19,900 nucleotides of DNA from Pseudomonadota bacterium (GCA_023433835.1 JAEYTW010000519.1:1-19900); one strand, 5' to 3'; counted from the first letter of the stretch, positions 7,892-13,970 are shown. A program made the numbers and translations. Notes: generated by a model not told the origin, from the sequence alone.

Positions 7892-10294
7892 TCAGCCCAC
7901 CGCGCGCAGGCGGCCGAGCAGGCCGGCGGCACAGGCATCGAGGATCGCTTCCGCATCGATGCGGTACTTGTGGTAGAGGTCGGGCAGGTCGGCCGACTGG
8001 CCGAAATGCTCGACACCGAGCGGGCGGACGCGATGGCCCAGCACGCTACCGATCCAGGACAGGCTGGTCGGATGGGCATCGCACACCGTCACCAGCGTCG
8101 CGTCGCGCGCCAGCGGGCTCAGCAGCCGCTCGACCTGCGAGCGGGCCTGCGGCTTGCCCTGCTGGCGGGCGCGCTCGGCCGCGTTCCAGCCGGCATTGAG
8201 CCGGTCGGCCGAGGTGACGGCCAGCAGGCCGGCACCCGGGATTTCCGCCAGGATTTCCTCATGCGCGGCAATCGCCTCGGGTGCCACCACGCCCGAATAG
8301 ACGATGGCAAGCTCGGCACCCGGCGCTGGCCGGCGCAGCCAGTAGCCGCCGGCGATGACGTCGTCGCGCCAGGCGGCATCGGCGTCGTCGCGCTTCAGCT
8401 GGTCGAGGCCGCGGGTCGACAGCCTCAGATACACCGACCCGCCGCGGGTATCGCGCAGCCAGGCCGAGCCGGCCTCGTCGGCCATCTCGTCGCGGGCCGG
8501 GCCGCCGCGCTGCATGTATTCGAAGGCCCAGTGCATGATGGCAGCAAGCTCGTCGGCGAAGGCCGGCTCGAACGTCGCCAGGCCATCCTGGGCCATGCCG
8601 ATCAGCGGGGTGTTGAGCGACTGATGCGCGCCGCCCTCCGGCGCCAGCGAGATGCCGGACGGTGTGGCGACCAGCAGGAAGCGGGCATCCTGGTAGCAGG
8701 CATAGTTCAGCGCATCGAGGCCGCGGGCGATGAACGGATCATACAGCGTGCCGACCGGGAACAGCCGCCCGCCGAACAGGCTCTGCGACAGGCCCATCGC
8801 CGCCAGCGCCAGGAACAGGTTGTTCTCGGCGATGCCGAGTTCGAGATGCTGGCCGGTGGCGCCCTTGCCCCATTTCAGGGGCGAGGCGACCTGTTCCTGG
8901 CGGAACATGTCGGGCTTGGTTTCCTGGGCGAAGACGCCGCGCTGGTTGACCCAGCCGCCGAGATTGGTCGAGACGGTGACGTCGGGCGAGGTGGTGATGA
9001 CCCGGTTGGCGAAATCGCCGTCGGCCCGGCCGATCTCGTTCATGATCTTGCCGAAGGCTTCCTGGGTCGACATCCGCTCGCCCGCCGGCGCTTTCAGCGC
9101 GGGCACCGCGATCGGTGCCGCCGCGGCGGTGTCGCGCGGCCGTTGGCCGAACGGCACGGCGTCGAGGAAGGCCTGCAACTCGGCGGGGCTGGCATCGAGG
9201 CCGGCGAAGCGGTCCCATTCTGCACCGTCGGGCACGTGGTGCGCTTGGCGGAATTCGGCCATCTGCGGCACGGTCATCAGCCCGGCATGGTTGTCCTTGT
9301 GGCCGGCCAGCGGCAGGCCGTGGCCCTTGATGGTGTAGAGCACGAAGCAATGCGGCCGATCGTCGGTGACCCCATGGAAGGCTTCGAGCAGAGTTTCCAT
9401 GTCGTGGCCGCCGAGGTTGGTCATCACCCGGTGCAGGCTGGCATCATCGTGGCTATCGAGGAATTCATTCAGGCCCGCGGTACCGGCCAGGTCGCGCGCC
9501 AGATGCTCGCGGAACGCCGCCCCGCCCTTGAAGGTCAGCGCGGAATAGAGCTGGTTGGGGCAATCGTCGATCCATTGCCGCAAGGCGTCGCCGGCCGGGC
9601 CCTTGAACGCCTGCTGCATCAGCTTGCCGTATTTCACGGTGACGACGCGCCAGCCGACATTGTCGAAGAATTGCTGGATGCGCTGGAACAGATGGTCGTT
9701 GACCACGCCATCGAGGCTCTGGCGGTTGTAGTCGATCACCCACCAGAGATTGCGGACATCGTGCTTCCACCCCTCCAGCAGCGCCTCGAAGATATTGCCT
9801 TCGTCGAGCTCGGCATCGCCCAGCACCGCGACCATGCGGCCGTTGGTGCGGGCGGGGTCGCCGAGGTCGTGCAGCCGCATGTAGTCGCGCATCAGCGCGC
9901 CGAACAGCGTGACGCCGACGCCCAGGCCAACCGAACCGGTCGAGAAATCGACGTCGCCGCCATCCTTGGTGCGCGACGGATAGGATTGCGCGCCGCCCAA
10001 CGCGCGAAAGCGCTCCAGCTTGTCCTGCGTCTGGCGGCCCAAGAGGTACATCAGCGCGTGATAGACCGGCGAGGCATGCGGCTTGACCGCGATGCGGTCT
10101 TCGGGGCGTAGCACGTCGAGATAAAGGGCGGTGAGGGCGGTGTTGATCGAGGCGGACGACGACTGGTGGCCGCCGACTTTGATGCCGTCGCGCGACGGGC
10201 GGATGTGGTTGGCGTTGTGGATCGTCCAGCAGGCGAGCCACAGCGCCTTGCGTTCCAGCTGGGACAACAGGTTCAGTCGCGCGGCGTCGATCAT
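7892..10294 (-). CDS. aceE: homodimeric (AceE/MdeB-type) thiamine-diphosphate 2-oxo acid dehydrogenase E1
   Basis: 800 residues. It performs ThDP-dependent decarboxylation of a 2-oxo acid (pyruvate or 2-oxobutyrate) and passes the acyl group to E2. The transketolase-like N-domain has HIRPSRDGIKVGGHQSSS and YPSRTKDGGDVDFSTGS. The ThDP/Mg motif is GDAELDEGN (159-167) with N190 in VIDYN; the usual GDG is GDA here. The middle domain has HLELGIAENN with the expected catalytic Glu490, then GGRLFPVGTLYDP and PEGGAHQSLNTP. The C-terminal domain ends with LGHRVRPLGVEHFGQS. It is about 90 residues shorter than E. coli AceE. The ATG at 10294 has GGAGG 10 bases upstream. Most alphaproteobacteria use a two-subunit E1 for pyruvate, so this may be a paralogue for another 2-oxo acid. 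Confidence 0.92.
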   Translation of the reverse strand: MIDAARLNLLSQLERKALWLACWTIHNANHIRPSRDGIKVGGHQSSSASINTALTALYLDVLRPEDRIAVKPHASPVYHALMYLLGRQTQDKLERFRALGGAQSYPSRTKDGGDVDFSTGSVGLGVGVTLFGALMRDYMRLHDLGDPARTNGRMVAVLGDAELDEGNIFEALLEGWKHDVRNLWWVIDYNRQSLDGVVNDHLFQRIQQFFDNVGWRVVTVKYGKLMQQAFKGPAGDALRQWIDDCPNQLYSALTFKGGAAFREHLARDLAGTAGLNEFLDSHDDASLHRVMTNLGGHDMETLLEAFHGVTDDRPHCFVLYTIKGHGLPLAGHKDNHAGLMTVPQMAEFRQAHHVPDGAEWDRFAGLDASPAELQAFLDAVPFGQRPRDTAAAAPIAVPALKAPAGERMSTQEAFGKIMNEIGRADGDFANRVITTSPDVTVSTNLGGWVNQRGVFAQETKPDMFRQEQVASPLKWGKGATGQHLELGIAENNLFLALAAMGLSQSLFGGRLFPVGTLYDPFIARGLDALNYACYQDARFLLVATPSGISLAPEGGAHQSLNTPLIGMAQDGLATFEPAFADELAAIMHWAFEYMQRGGPARDEMADEAGSAWLRDTRGGSVYLRLSTRGLDQLKRDDADAAWRDDVIAGGYWLRRPAPGAELAIVYSGVVAPEAIAAHEEILAEIPGAGLLAVTSADRLNAGWNAAERARQQGKPQARSQVERLLSPLARDATLVTVCDAHPTSLSWIGSVLGHRVRPLGVEHFGQSADLPDLYHKYRIDAEAILDACAAGLLGRLRAVG

Positions 10295-10391
10295 TTTCTT
10301 GGTTTCCTCCAGGCGTGAACCCTGATGATAGCGCCGCCGCCCGGCCATGTCCTTGCGAAGGCGGTCGACGGGGATCGCGGTTTCGGCATAG

Positions 10392-10421
10392 TCTGCCAAA
10401 TCGATTGAGAGAAACGGCAGA
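10392..10421. promoter_or_regulatory. inverted repeat in the E1/Lrp divergent region (candidate Lrp-type operator)
   Basis: TCTGCC (10392-10397) and GGCAGA (10416-10421) form an inverted repeat with an 18-base AT-richer spacer that also contains the palindrome AATCGATT (10399-10406). With one mismatch the arms extend to eight bases (AGTCTGCC/GGCAGATT). The right arm ends 2 bases before the Lrp-family ATG. This suits autoregulation and control of the divergent E1-E2 genes, which is common for this family. It was found by eye, not by motif search. Confidence 0.4.
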
Positions 10422-10423
10422 TT

Positions 10424-10903
10424 ATGTCTTTGGACGCGATAGACCGGGCAATCCTGGCGCATCTGCAGGAAGATGCCCGCATCACCAACGCCGCCCTGGC
10501 CGAGGCCGTCGGCCTGTCGCCGTCGCCCTGCCTGCGCCGGGTGCGCCAGCTGGAGGAGGCCGGGGTGATCCGCCGCTATGCCACGCTGGTCGACCCGGTG
10601 GCGGTGGGCATGGGCGTCAACGTCTTCGTCTCGATCCGCCTGGAACGCCAGGTCGAAGCCGCGCTGAACGCCTTCGAGGAGGCGGTCGCTGACATGCCGG
10701 AAGTGATGGAATGCTACCTGATGACCGGCGACGCCGATTACCTGCTGCGCATCGCGGTCGCCGACCTCGACCATTTCCGCCGCGTGGTGCTGGAGCGCCT
10801 GACCAAGATCCCCGGCGTGGCCTCGATCCGCTCGAGCATCACGCTGAAGCAGGTGAGCTATCGGACGGCGTTGCCGTTGGGCGACGACAGGTCAACGGCT
10901 TGA
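10424..10903 (+). CDS. Lrp/AsnC-family transcriptional regulator
   Basis: 159 residues. The N-terminal winged helix-turn-helix (LDAIDRAILAHLQEDARI, then AALAEAVGLSPSPCLRRVRQLEEAGVI) occupies about 3-50. A RAM ligand-binding domain spans about 65-145 (VNVFVSIRLE, VMECYLMTGDADYLLRIAVADL, LTKIPGVASIRSSITLKQVSY). Members sense amino acids and act as dimers or octamers. The gene is divergent from the E1 gene, with 129 bases between starts. The layout recalls MdeR next to MdeB in Pseudomonas, where an Lrp-type regulator controls methionine breakdown to 2-oxobutyrate (family knowledge); the effector here is not readable from sequence. A weak GAGAG precedes the ATG. Its last 12 bases overlap the convergent DUF2442 gene. 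Confidence 0.93.
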   Translation: MSLDAIDRAILAHLQEDARITNAALAEAVGLSPSPCLRRVRQLEEAGVIRRYATLVDPVAVGMGVNVFVSIRLERQVEAALNAFEEAVADMPEVMECYLMTGDADYLLRIAVADLDHFRRVVLERLTKIPGVASIRSSITLKQVSYRTALPLGDDRSTA

Positions 10904-11389
10904 TGCAGCCGGACGACCGGCCATGCGCGGCCGGTAATGTGCTTCGAACAACAGGCGATCGCGCTGAACTGCCCGGCAGGCAATGGCTATGGCGCCGGGA
11001 ATACGGGTTGAACCGTTCTTGTAGTTCAGCCAAGTGGCCGGGCTGATACCAAGCAAGTCGGCGGCTTCATTGTTGGATAGCCCCGTCGTCTGCTGCCATG
11101 CCATCAGTTCAGGCCGGCCGAAATCGCGTTGCTGCTCGGCGAGCATTTCCAGGTGCAGGCTGTCGATGGCGATTTCGCCGTCTTCGTCCCAGGCAACGGC
11201 CGATCCGTATTCGAAGACCTCCGCGCGGGCAAAGAGCGCGCGGTCTTTCAGTGGGGCGGTCCGATCGGCGCCGGTGGCAATCCAGCCGGAGAGGTCGATG
11301 GTGGCGCTGGCTCCATTATCCCAGGCAACAGTCAGCCTTGCCCCGTCGCCGACAGCGACCGAATCGATACGATGGATTGGCCGAGCCAT
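10892..11389 (-). CDS. DUF2442 domain protein with a C-terminal helix-turn-helix
   Basis: 165 residues. The N-terminal part, about 5-85, fits the DUF2442 fold (SVAVGDGARLTVAWDNG, LSGWI, LFARAEVFEYGSAVAWDEDGEI, SLHLEMLA). Residues about 92-140 look like an Xre-type helix-turn-helix (ELMAWQQTTGLSNNEAADLLGISPATWLNYKNG). The ATG at 11389 has AAGGAG 7 bases upstream, overlapping the stop of the preceding DUF4160 gene; a TTG two codons earlier is too close to that site. DUF2442 and DUF4160 genes commonly sit together and are treated as putative toxin-antitoxin partners. The DNA-binding tail makes this one the likely antitoxin/repressor. Biochemical role unproven. Confidence 0.8.
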   Translation of the reverse strand: MARPIHRIDSVAVGDGARLTVAWDNGASATIDLSGWIATGADRTAPLKDRALFARAEVFEYGSAVAWDEDGEIAIDSLHLEMLAEQQRDFGRPELMAWQQTTGLSNNEAADLLGISPATWLNYKNGSTRIPGAIAIACRAVQRDRLLFEAHYRPRMAGRPAASSR

Positions 11390-11401
11390 TCTCAAGCTCC
11401 T

Positions 11402-11644
11402 TCAGTCGACAGCCAGCCCGGGATTGTAGGCATTCCAGTCGGCTATCAGCGCGTTCCGGTTTGCCCGCGCCCAGGTGCTTATGGTTTCCAGGACGTCGCG
11501 TGGCATTTGTCCTGCCAGGACTTCCAAAGTGTCGATCGCAACGATCGCCCGGAAGTCGGGGGCCGTGACATGGAAATGCGGCGGCGGGTGATCGTTGCCG
11601 AATATCCGGACCGCGACCTTGCCGAACTGTGCCAGCTTTCCCAT
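11402..11644 (-). CDS. DUF4160 domain protein, candidate toxin of the pair
   Basis: 80 residues from the ATG at 11644 (MGKLAQFGKVAVRIFGNDHP). The family hallmark is the His/Pro cluster NDHPPPHFHV (H19, H23, H25), followed by a short helical C-terminus (WARANRNALIADWNAYN). I chose this start because the distance from Met to PPHFHV equals that of typical family members and because a good -10 element ends 7 bases upstream, implying a leaderless mRNA. Other in-frame candidates are ATG at 11656 and TTG at 11680; none has a Shine-Dalgarno. The gene is followed after 12 bases by the DUF2442-HTH gene. Function of DUF4160 is unknown; a toxin role is inferred from pairing only. Confidence 0.75.
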   Translation of the reverse strand: MGKLAQFGKVAVRIFGNDHPPPHFHVTAPDFRAIVAIDTLEVLAGQMPRDVLETISTWARANRNALIADWNAYNPGLAVD

Positions 11645-11651
11645 CAGGCTG

Positions 11652-11680
11652 ATCATAGTGGGATAAATTTGTCCGATCAA
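11652..11680 (-). promoter_or_regulatory. sigma70-type promoter of the DUF4160-DUF2442 pair
   Basis: On the minus strand TTGATC (11680-11675) is separated by exactly 17 bases from TATGAT (11657-11652, five of six -10 bases). Transcription would begin at about 11645, next to the ATG at 11644, giving a leaderless transcript. The surrounding 30 bases are clearly AT-richer than the rest of the window. Confidence 0.5.
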
Positions 11681-11764
11681 TAATTGGGGTAGGTTTTGTC
11701 GAGCGCAAGGCAGCGGAAAGCAGCACCTTTCACGGCGGGTGCGACGGCGTTAAGGTCCCGCCGC

Positions 11765-12538
11765 ATGGTTTCCATCGTCCGCCCCCAATCCCACGCCGAA
11801 GGCCCGCTGGCCCGCTATCCGTTCGCCCAGGCCTGCGTTGGCCTCGCGCCGGAATGGCTGAGCCTGCTCGAAGGCCCGGCCGCCACGCTCGATCCGGCCT
11901 ATCTGGCTAAGCTGGAGGCCACCGATTGGTTGCCTGGGCCCGACCTGATGCTGGCCGCCTTGCGCCACGTGCCGCTCGGCGAGGTCAACGCGGTGCTGGT
12001 CGGCGAATCGCCATACCCGCGCAAGGGCTCGGCGATCGGCGAGGCGTTTCATGACGGGCTTGTCGGCACGCTGTGGAGCGGGCAGGGGCTGGCCAAGCCG
12101 GTCAACAAGGCCACCAGCTTGCGCAACCTGGTCAAGATGATGCTGGTGGCAGAAGGGCTGATCTCGCAGCAGGCCAAGGCGGAAGAGATCGCGGCCCTGG
12201 AGCGCGAAGGCCTGGTAGACAGCCTGGCCGACGTGTTCGGCGCGCTGCGCCGGCAGGGCGTGCTGTGCATCAACGCCACGCCGGTGCTGGCCGACAAGAA
12301 CAAGGCGCGCGAGGCCGCAGCCTGGCACAAATTCACCGCCGGGTTGCTGCATGGCATCCACCGGGCCCGGCCCGAGGCTAAATTCCTGCTGTTCGGGGCC
12401 TTCGCCAAGCAGTTCGCGGAGATCGAGGGGGCGGCGGGCTGGCCGAAGCTGATGGCCGAGCACCCCTATAATGTCTCTTTCATCAACGATCCGGCCGTCC
12501 TGGACTACTTCCGGCCGCTGCGGCTGCTGCAGCGCTAG
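11765..12538 (+). CDS. uracil-DNA-glycosylase-superfamily protein with an altered catalytic motif
   Basis: 257 residues from the ATG at 11765, preceded by a weak TAAGGT. Family-like landmarks in order are VNAVLVGESPYPRKGSAIGEAF (motif 1, about 75-95), SLRNLVKMML (118-127), VLCINATPVLADKNKA (167-182), AWHKFTAGLLHGI, FLLFGAFAKQF (207-217) and EHPYNVSF (232-239), in place of the HPSPLS-type motif. Motif 1 in active UNG reads GQDPYH, where the Asp activates water. Here it is GESPYP, so Ser82 replaces that Asp. The protein may be a divergent glycosylase with another nucleophile arrangement, or a DNA-binding protein without glycosylase activity. It stands alone on this strand and its 3' end overlaps a convergent gene by 56 bases. 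Confidence 0.72.
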   Translation: MVSIVRPQSHAEGPLARYPFAQACVGLAPEWLSLLEGPAATLDPAYLAKLEATDWLPGPDLMLAALRHVPLGEVNAVLVGESPYPRKGSAIGEAFHDGLVGTLWSGQGLAKPVNKATSLRNLVKMMLVAEGLISQQAKAEEIAALEREGLVDSLADVFGALRRQGVLCINATPVLADKNKAREAAAWHKFTAGLLHGIHRARPEAKFLLFGAFAKQFAEIEGAAGWPKLMAEHPYNVSFINDPAVLDYFRPLRLLQR

Positions 12539-12947
12539 GCAGCGGCACGAAGCCGGCATAGGCGAGCCAAGCGCGCCAGCGATGCCGCTTCGGCGTTGGC
12601 AACCCGGCGGCCTTCATTGTCGCCTTGAGATCGGCATAGGCCGTGGCCAGCGCGCCACGCGGCGGTTTTGCCGCGGTGAAATGGCGGCGCGCATTGGCCA
12701 GCAGAAAATCGACCCGCCGGCGGTCGCCCGAGAGCATGCGGCCGTAGCGCAGCACGCTGCGCGAGGTCGCAGTCTTCGGCGTCGGCCGCACCGCCGCCCG
12801 CCCGCGCGCCCTGCGGCGCAGGATGGCCCGGTGGTCGCCGGCTTCGTCCGGCTCGCCCCGCCGGCCTTCTTCCTCGGCGGCGCGCAGCACGCCCCGCAGG
12901 CGGCGGATGCGCCAGGCCGGGATATGGGTTGCGAAGTCGTCGGTCAT
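12483..12947 (-). CDS. unknown basic protein, 154 residues
   Basis: Not recognised. From the ATG at 12947 (MTDDFATHIPAWRIRRLRGVL), preceded by GGGTGAG, the protein is very rich in Arg: RRRARGRAAVRP, SVLRYGRMLSGDRRRVDFLLANARRH. It has an Ala-rich tail with AWLAYAGFVPLP and no membrane segment. The charge suggests nucleic acid binding, but that is inference. It begins 14 bases after the strong hairpin that ends the micro-ORF unit, so its expression may depend on read-through. Its last 56 bases are antisense to the end of the UDG-like gene. Long open frames arise easily in DNA this GC-rich, so a real gene is likely but not certain. Confidence 0.55.
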   Translation of the reverse strand: MTDDFATHIPAWRIRRLRGVLRAAEEEGRRGEPDEAGDHRAILRRRARGRAAVRPTPKTATSRSVLRYGRMLSGDRRRVDFLLANARRHFTAAKPPRGALATAYADLKATMKAAGLPTPKRHRWRAWLAYAGFVPLPSAAAAAAAGSSPGRPDR

Positions 12948-12961
12948 CTCACCCAAAGCAG

Positions 12962-12993
12962 AAAGGGCCGCCACCCCGGGGTGACGGCCCTTT
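12962..12993 (-). terminator. near-perfect 16-bp hairpin, terminator or attenuator
   Basis: AAAGGGCCGCCACCCC (12962-12977) is followed directly by GGGGTGACGGCCCTTT (12978-12993), complementary at 15 of 16 positions. The one exception is a G-U wobble in the minus-strand RNA. The outer A/T pairs give CCCTTT at the end in both directions. On the minus strand the tail reads CTGCTTT; on the plus strand CCTTTAG. The U tracts are short. It lies 42 bases beyond the 23-codon ORF and 14 bases before the next minus-strand ATG. It could also stop plus-strand transcripts from the UDG-like gene. Confidence 0.7.
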
Positions 12994-13035
12994 CCTTTAG
13001 TCTAACCGCGCGGTCACCGGACCGCAGCCGCATGG

Positions 13036-13107
13036 TCAGGCGGCAGGGACCTCGCGAAGGGCGAGGATCCAGGTCGCGGCGATCGACGGCTTAAGAAGAT
13101 CAGACAC
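13036..13107 (-). CDS. 23-residue micro-ORF with an extreme Shine-Dalgarno sequence
   Basis: GTG at 13107 to TGA at 13036-13038. The peptide begins MSDLLKPSIAATW, continues with a hydrophobic ILAL, then Arg-Glu-Val-Pro and two Ala. It is mildly amphipathic and lacks Cys, so it is not an obvious lasso or thioether precursor. It also does not match PqqA. The sequence AAAGGAGGTGATCCAG (13122-13107) places GGAGG 7 bases before GTG and is complementary to about 16 bases of the 16S rRNA 3' end. A promoter lies upstream and a strong hairpin downstream. The codons are compatible with genuine translation. It may be a micro-protein, or a leader peptide acting on the hairpin and the 154-residue protein after it. 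I know no described family. Confidence 0.6.
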   Translation of the reverse strand: MSDLLKPSIAATWILALREVPAA

Positions 13108-13122
13108 TGGATCACCTCCTTT
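13107..13122 (-). promoter_or_regulatory. 16-base Shine-Dalgarno match to the 16S rRNA tail
   Basis: The plus strand reads CTGGATCACCTCCTTT, identical to the conserved 3' terminus of bacterial 16S rRNA, so the minus-strand transcript pairs with it along its full length. The flanking plus-strand bases (GACA before, CAAAAG after) do not continue the 16S gene upstream, so this is a ribosome binding site and not an rRNA fragment. Confidence 0.75.
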
Positions 13123-13142
13123 CAAAAGTTGACGACACCACG

Positions 13143-13171
13143 AGTATGGCGCGGTCCCGCCGTCGTTACAA
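13143..13171 (-). promoter_or_regulatory. candidate sigma70 promoter of the micro-ORF
   Basis: Minus-strand TTGTAA (13171-13166) and CATACT (13148-13143) are separated by 17 bases; each matches four of six consensus bases. The predicted start would be near 13136, about 29 bases before the GTG. It lies just after the stop of the SDR gene, so the micro-ORF need not depend on the dacB-SDR transcript. Confidence 0.45.
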
Positions 13172-13182
13172 GCCCCGGGGCG

Positions 13183-13965
13183 TCAGAACGTGCCGGGATA
13201 GGCGCCGCCGTCGATCAGGAGGTTCTGGCCGACGATGTAGCTGGCATGCACCGAGCAGAGGAAGGCGCAGGCCGCGCCGAACTCGGTCGCCGCGCCGAAG
13301 CGCTGGGCCGGGATGGTGGAGGACGAGCGCTTGATATGCTCCTCGACCGTAATGCCCGCCTTCTTCGCCTCGAAATCGAAATTGCCGGTCAGGCGGTCGG
13401 TCAGGAAGCGGCCGGGCAGCAGGCCGTTGATGGTGACGTTGTGGCGCGCCACCTCGCGCGCCACGCCGGCGACGAAGCCGGTGAGGCCGGAGCGCGCGCC
13501 GTTCGACAGGCCCAGCACCGGGATCGGCGCCTTCACGGCACCCGAAGTGATGTTGACGATGCGGCCGAACTTCCGCGCGATCATGCCGTCGACCGTCGCC
13601 TTGATCAGGTCGATCGGGGTCAGCATGTTGGCCTCGAGCGCCGCGTTCCACGCCGCCCGGTCCCAGTCGCGGAAATTGCCGGGCGGCGGGCCGCCGGCAT
13701 TGTTGATCAGGATGTAGAGGTCGCCGGCCGCCTCCAGCGCGGCGGCGCGGCCCTCCGGCGTGGTGATGTCGCCCGCCACGGTCTTGACCGTGATGGCGGG
13801 GTTCAGCGTGCGGATATGGGCGGCGGTCGCCTCCAGCACGTCCGCGCCGCGGGCCGTTATCGTCAGGTTGACGCCTGCCTGGGCGAGATGTTCGGCGCAG
13901 GCGCGGCCCAGGCCCTTGCTCGCCGCGCAGACCAGCGCGTTCTTTCCGGCGATGCCGAGATCCAT
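13183..13965 (-). CDS. atypical short-chain dehydrogenase/reductase (SDR)
   Basis: 260 residues, usual for classical SDRs. The Rossmann half shows a nucleotide loop AASKGLGRA (14-22), DIT at 66-68, NNAGG (88-92) and N113 in EANMLTP. The catalytic Ser is S141 in VNITSGAV. Thirteen residues later, where YxxxK should be, the sequence is SNGAR (S154 in place of Tyr, R158 in place of Lys). This SNxxR variant belongs to a subgroup I have seen annotated simply as SDR; its chemistry is unclear. The C-terminus (YIVGQNLLIDGGAYPG) is normal. The ATG at 13965 is preferred over a GTG four codons upstream that nearly abuts the dacB stop. It follows dacB by 5 bases, so the two form an operon. Confidence 0.88.
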   Translation of the reverse strand: MDLGIAGKNALVCAASKGLGRACAEHLAQAGVNLTITARGADVLEATAAHIRTLNPAITVKTVAGDITTPEGRAAALEAAGDLYILINNAGGPPPGNFRDWDRAAWNAALEANMLTPIDLIKATVDGMIARKFGRIVNITSGAVKAPIPVLGLSNGARSGLTGFVAGVAREVARHNVTINGLLPGRFLTDRLTGNFDFEAKKAGITVEEHIKRSSSTIPAQRFGAATEFGAACAFLCSVHASYIVGQNLLIDGGAYPGTF

Positions 13966-13970
13966 CGATG

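Noticed and set aside
7448..10111. 887-codon plus-strand frame opposite E1/E2
   Set aside because: It is the complement of two well-recognised genes with full motifs; no family features of its own.
12471..13094. Plus-strand frame of 207 codons after the UDG-like gene
   Set aside because: Starts inside the UDG-like gene in another frame, runs through the hairpin, and shows no domain; the opposite frame has a better start and ribosome site.
13107..13123. Fragment of a 16S rRNA gene end on the plus strand (CTGGATCACCTCCTTTC)
   Set aside because: Identity stops at the last 16-17 bases; upstream bases lack the conserved GGGGAACCTGCGG of 16S. It fits a Shine-Dalgarno site in front of a GTG on the minus strand.
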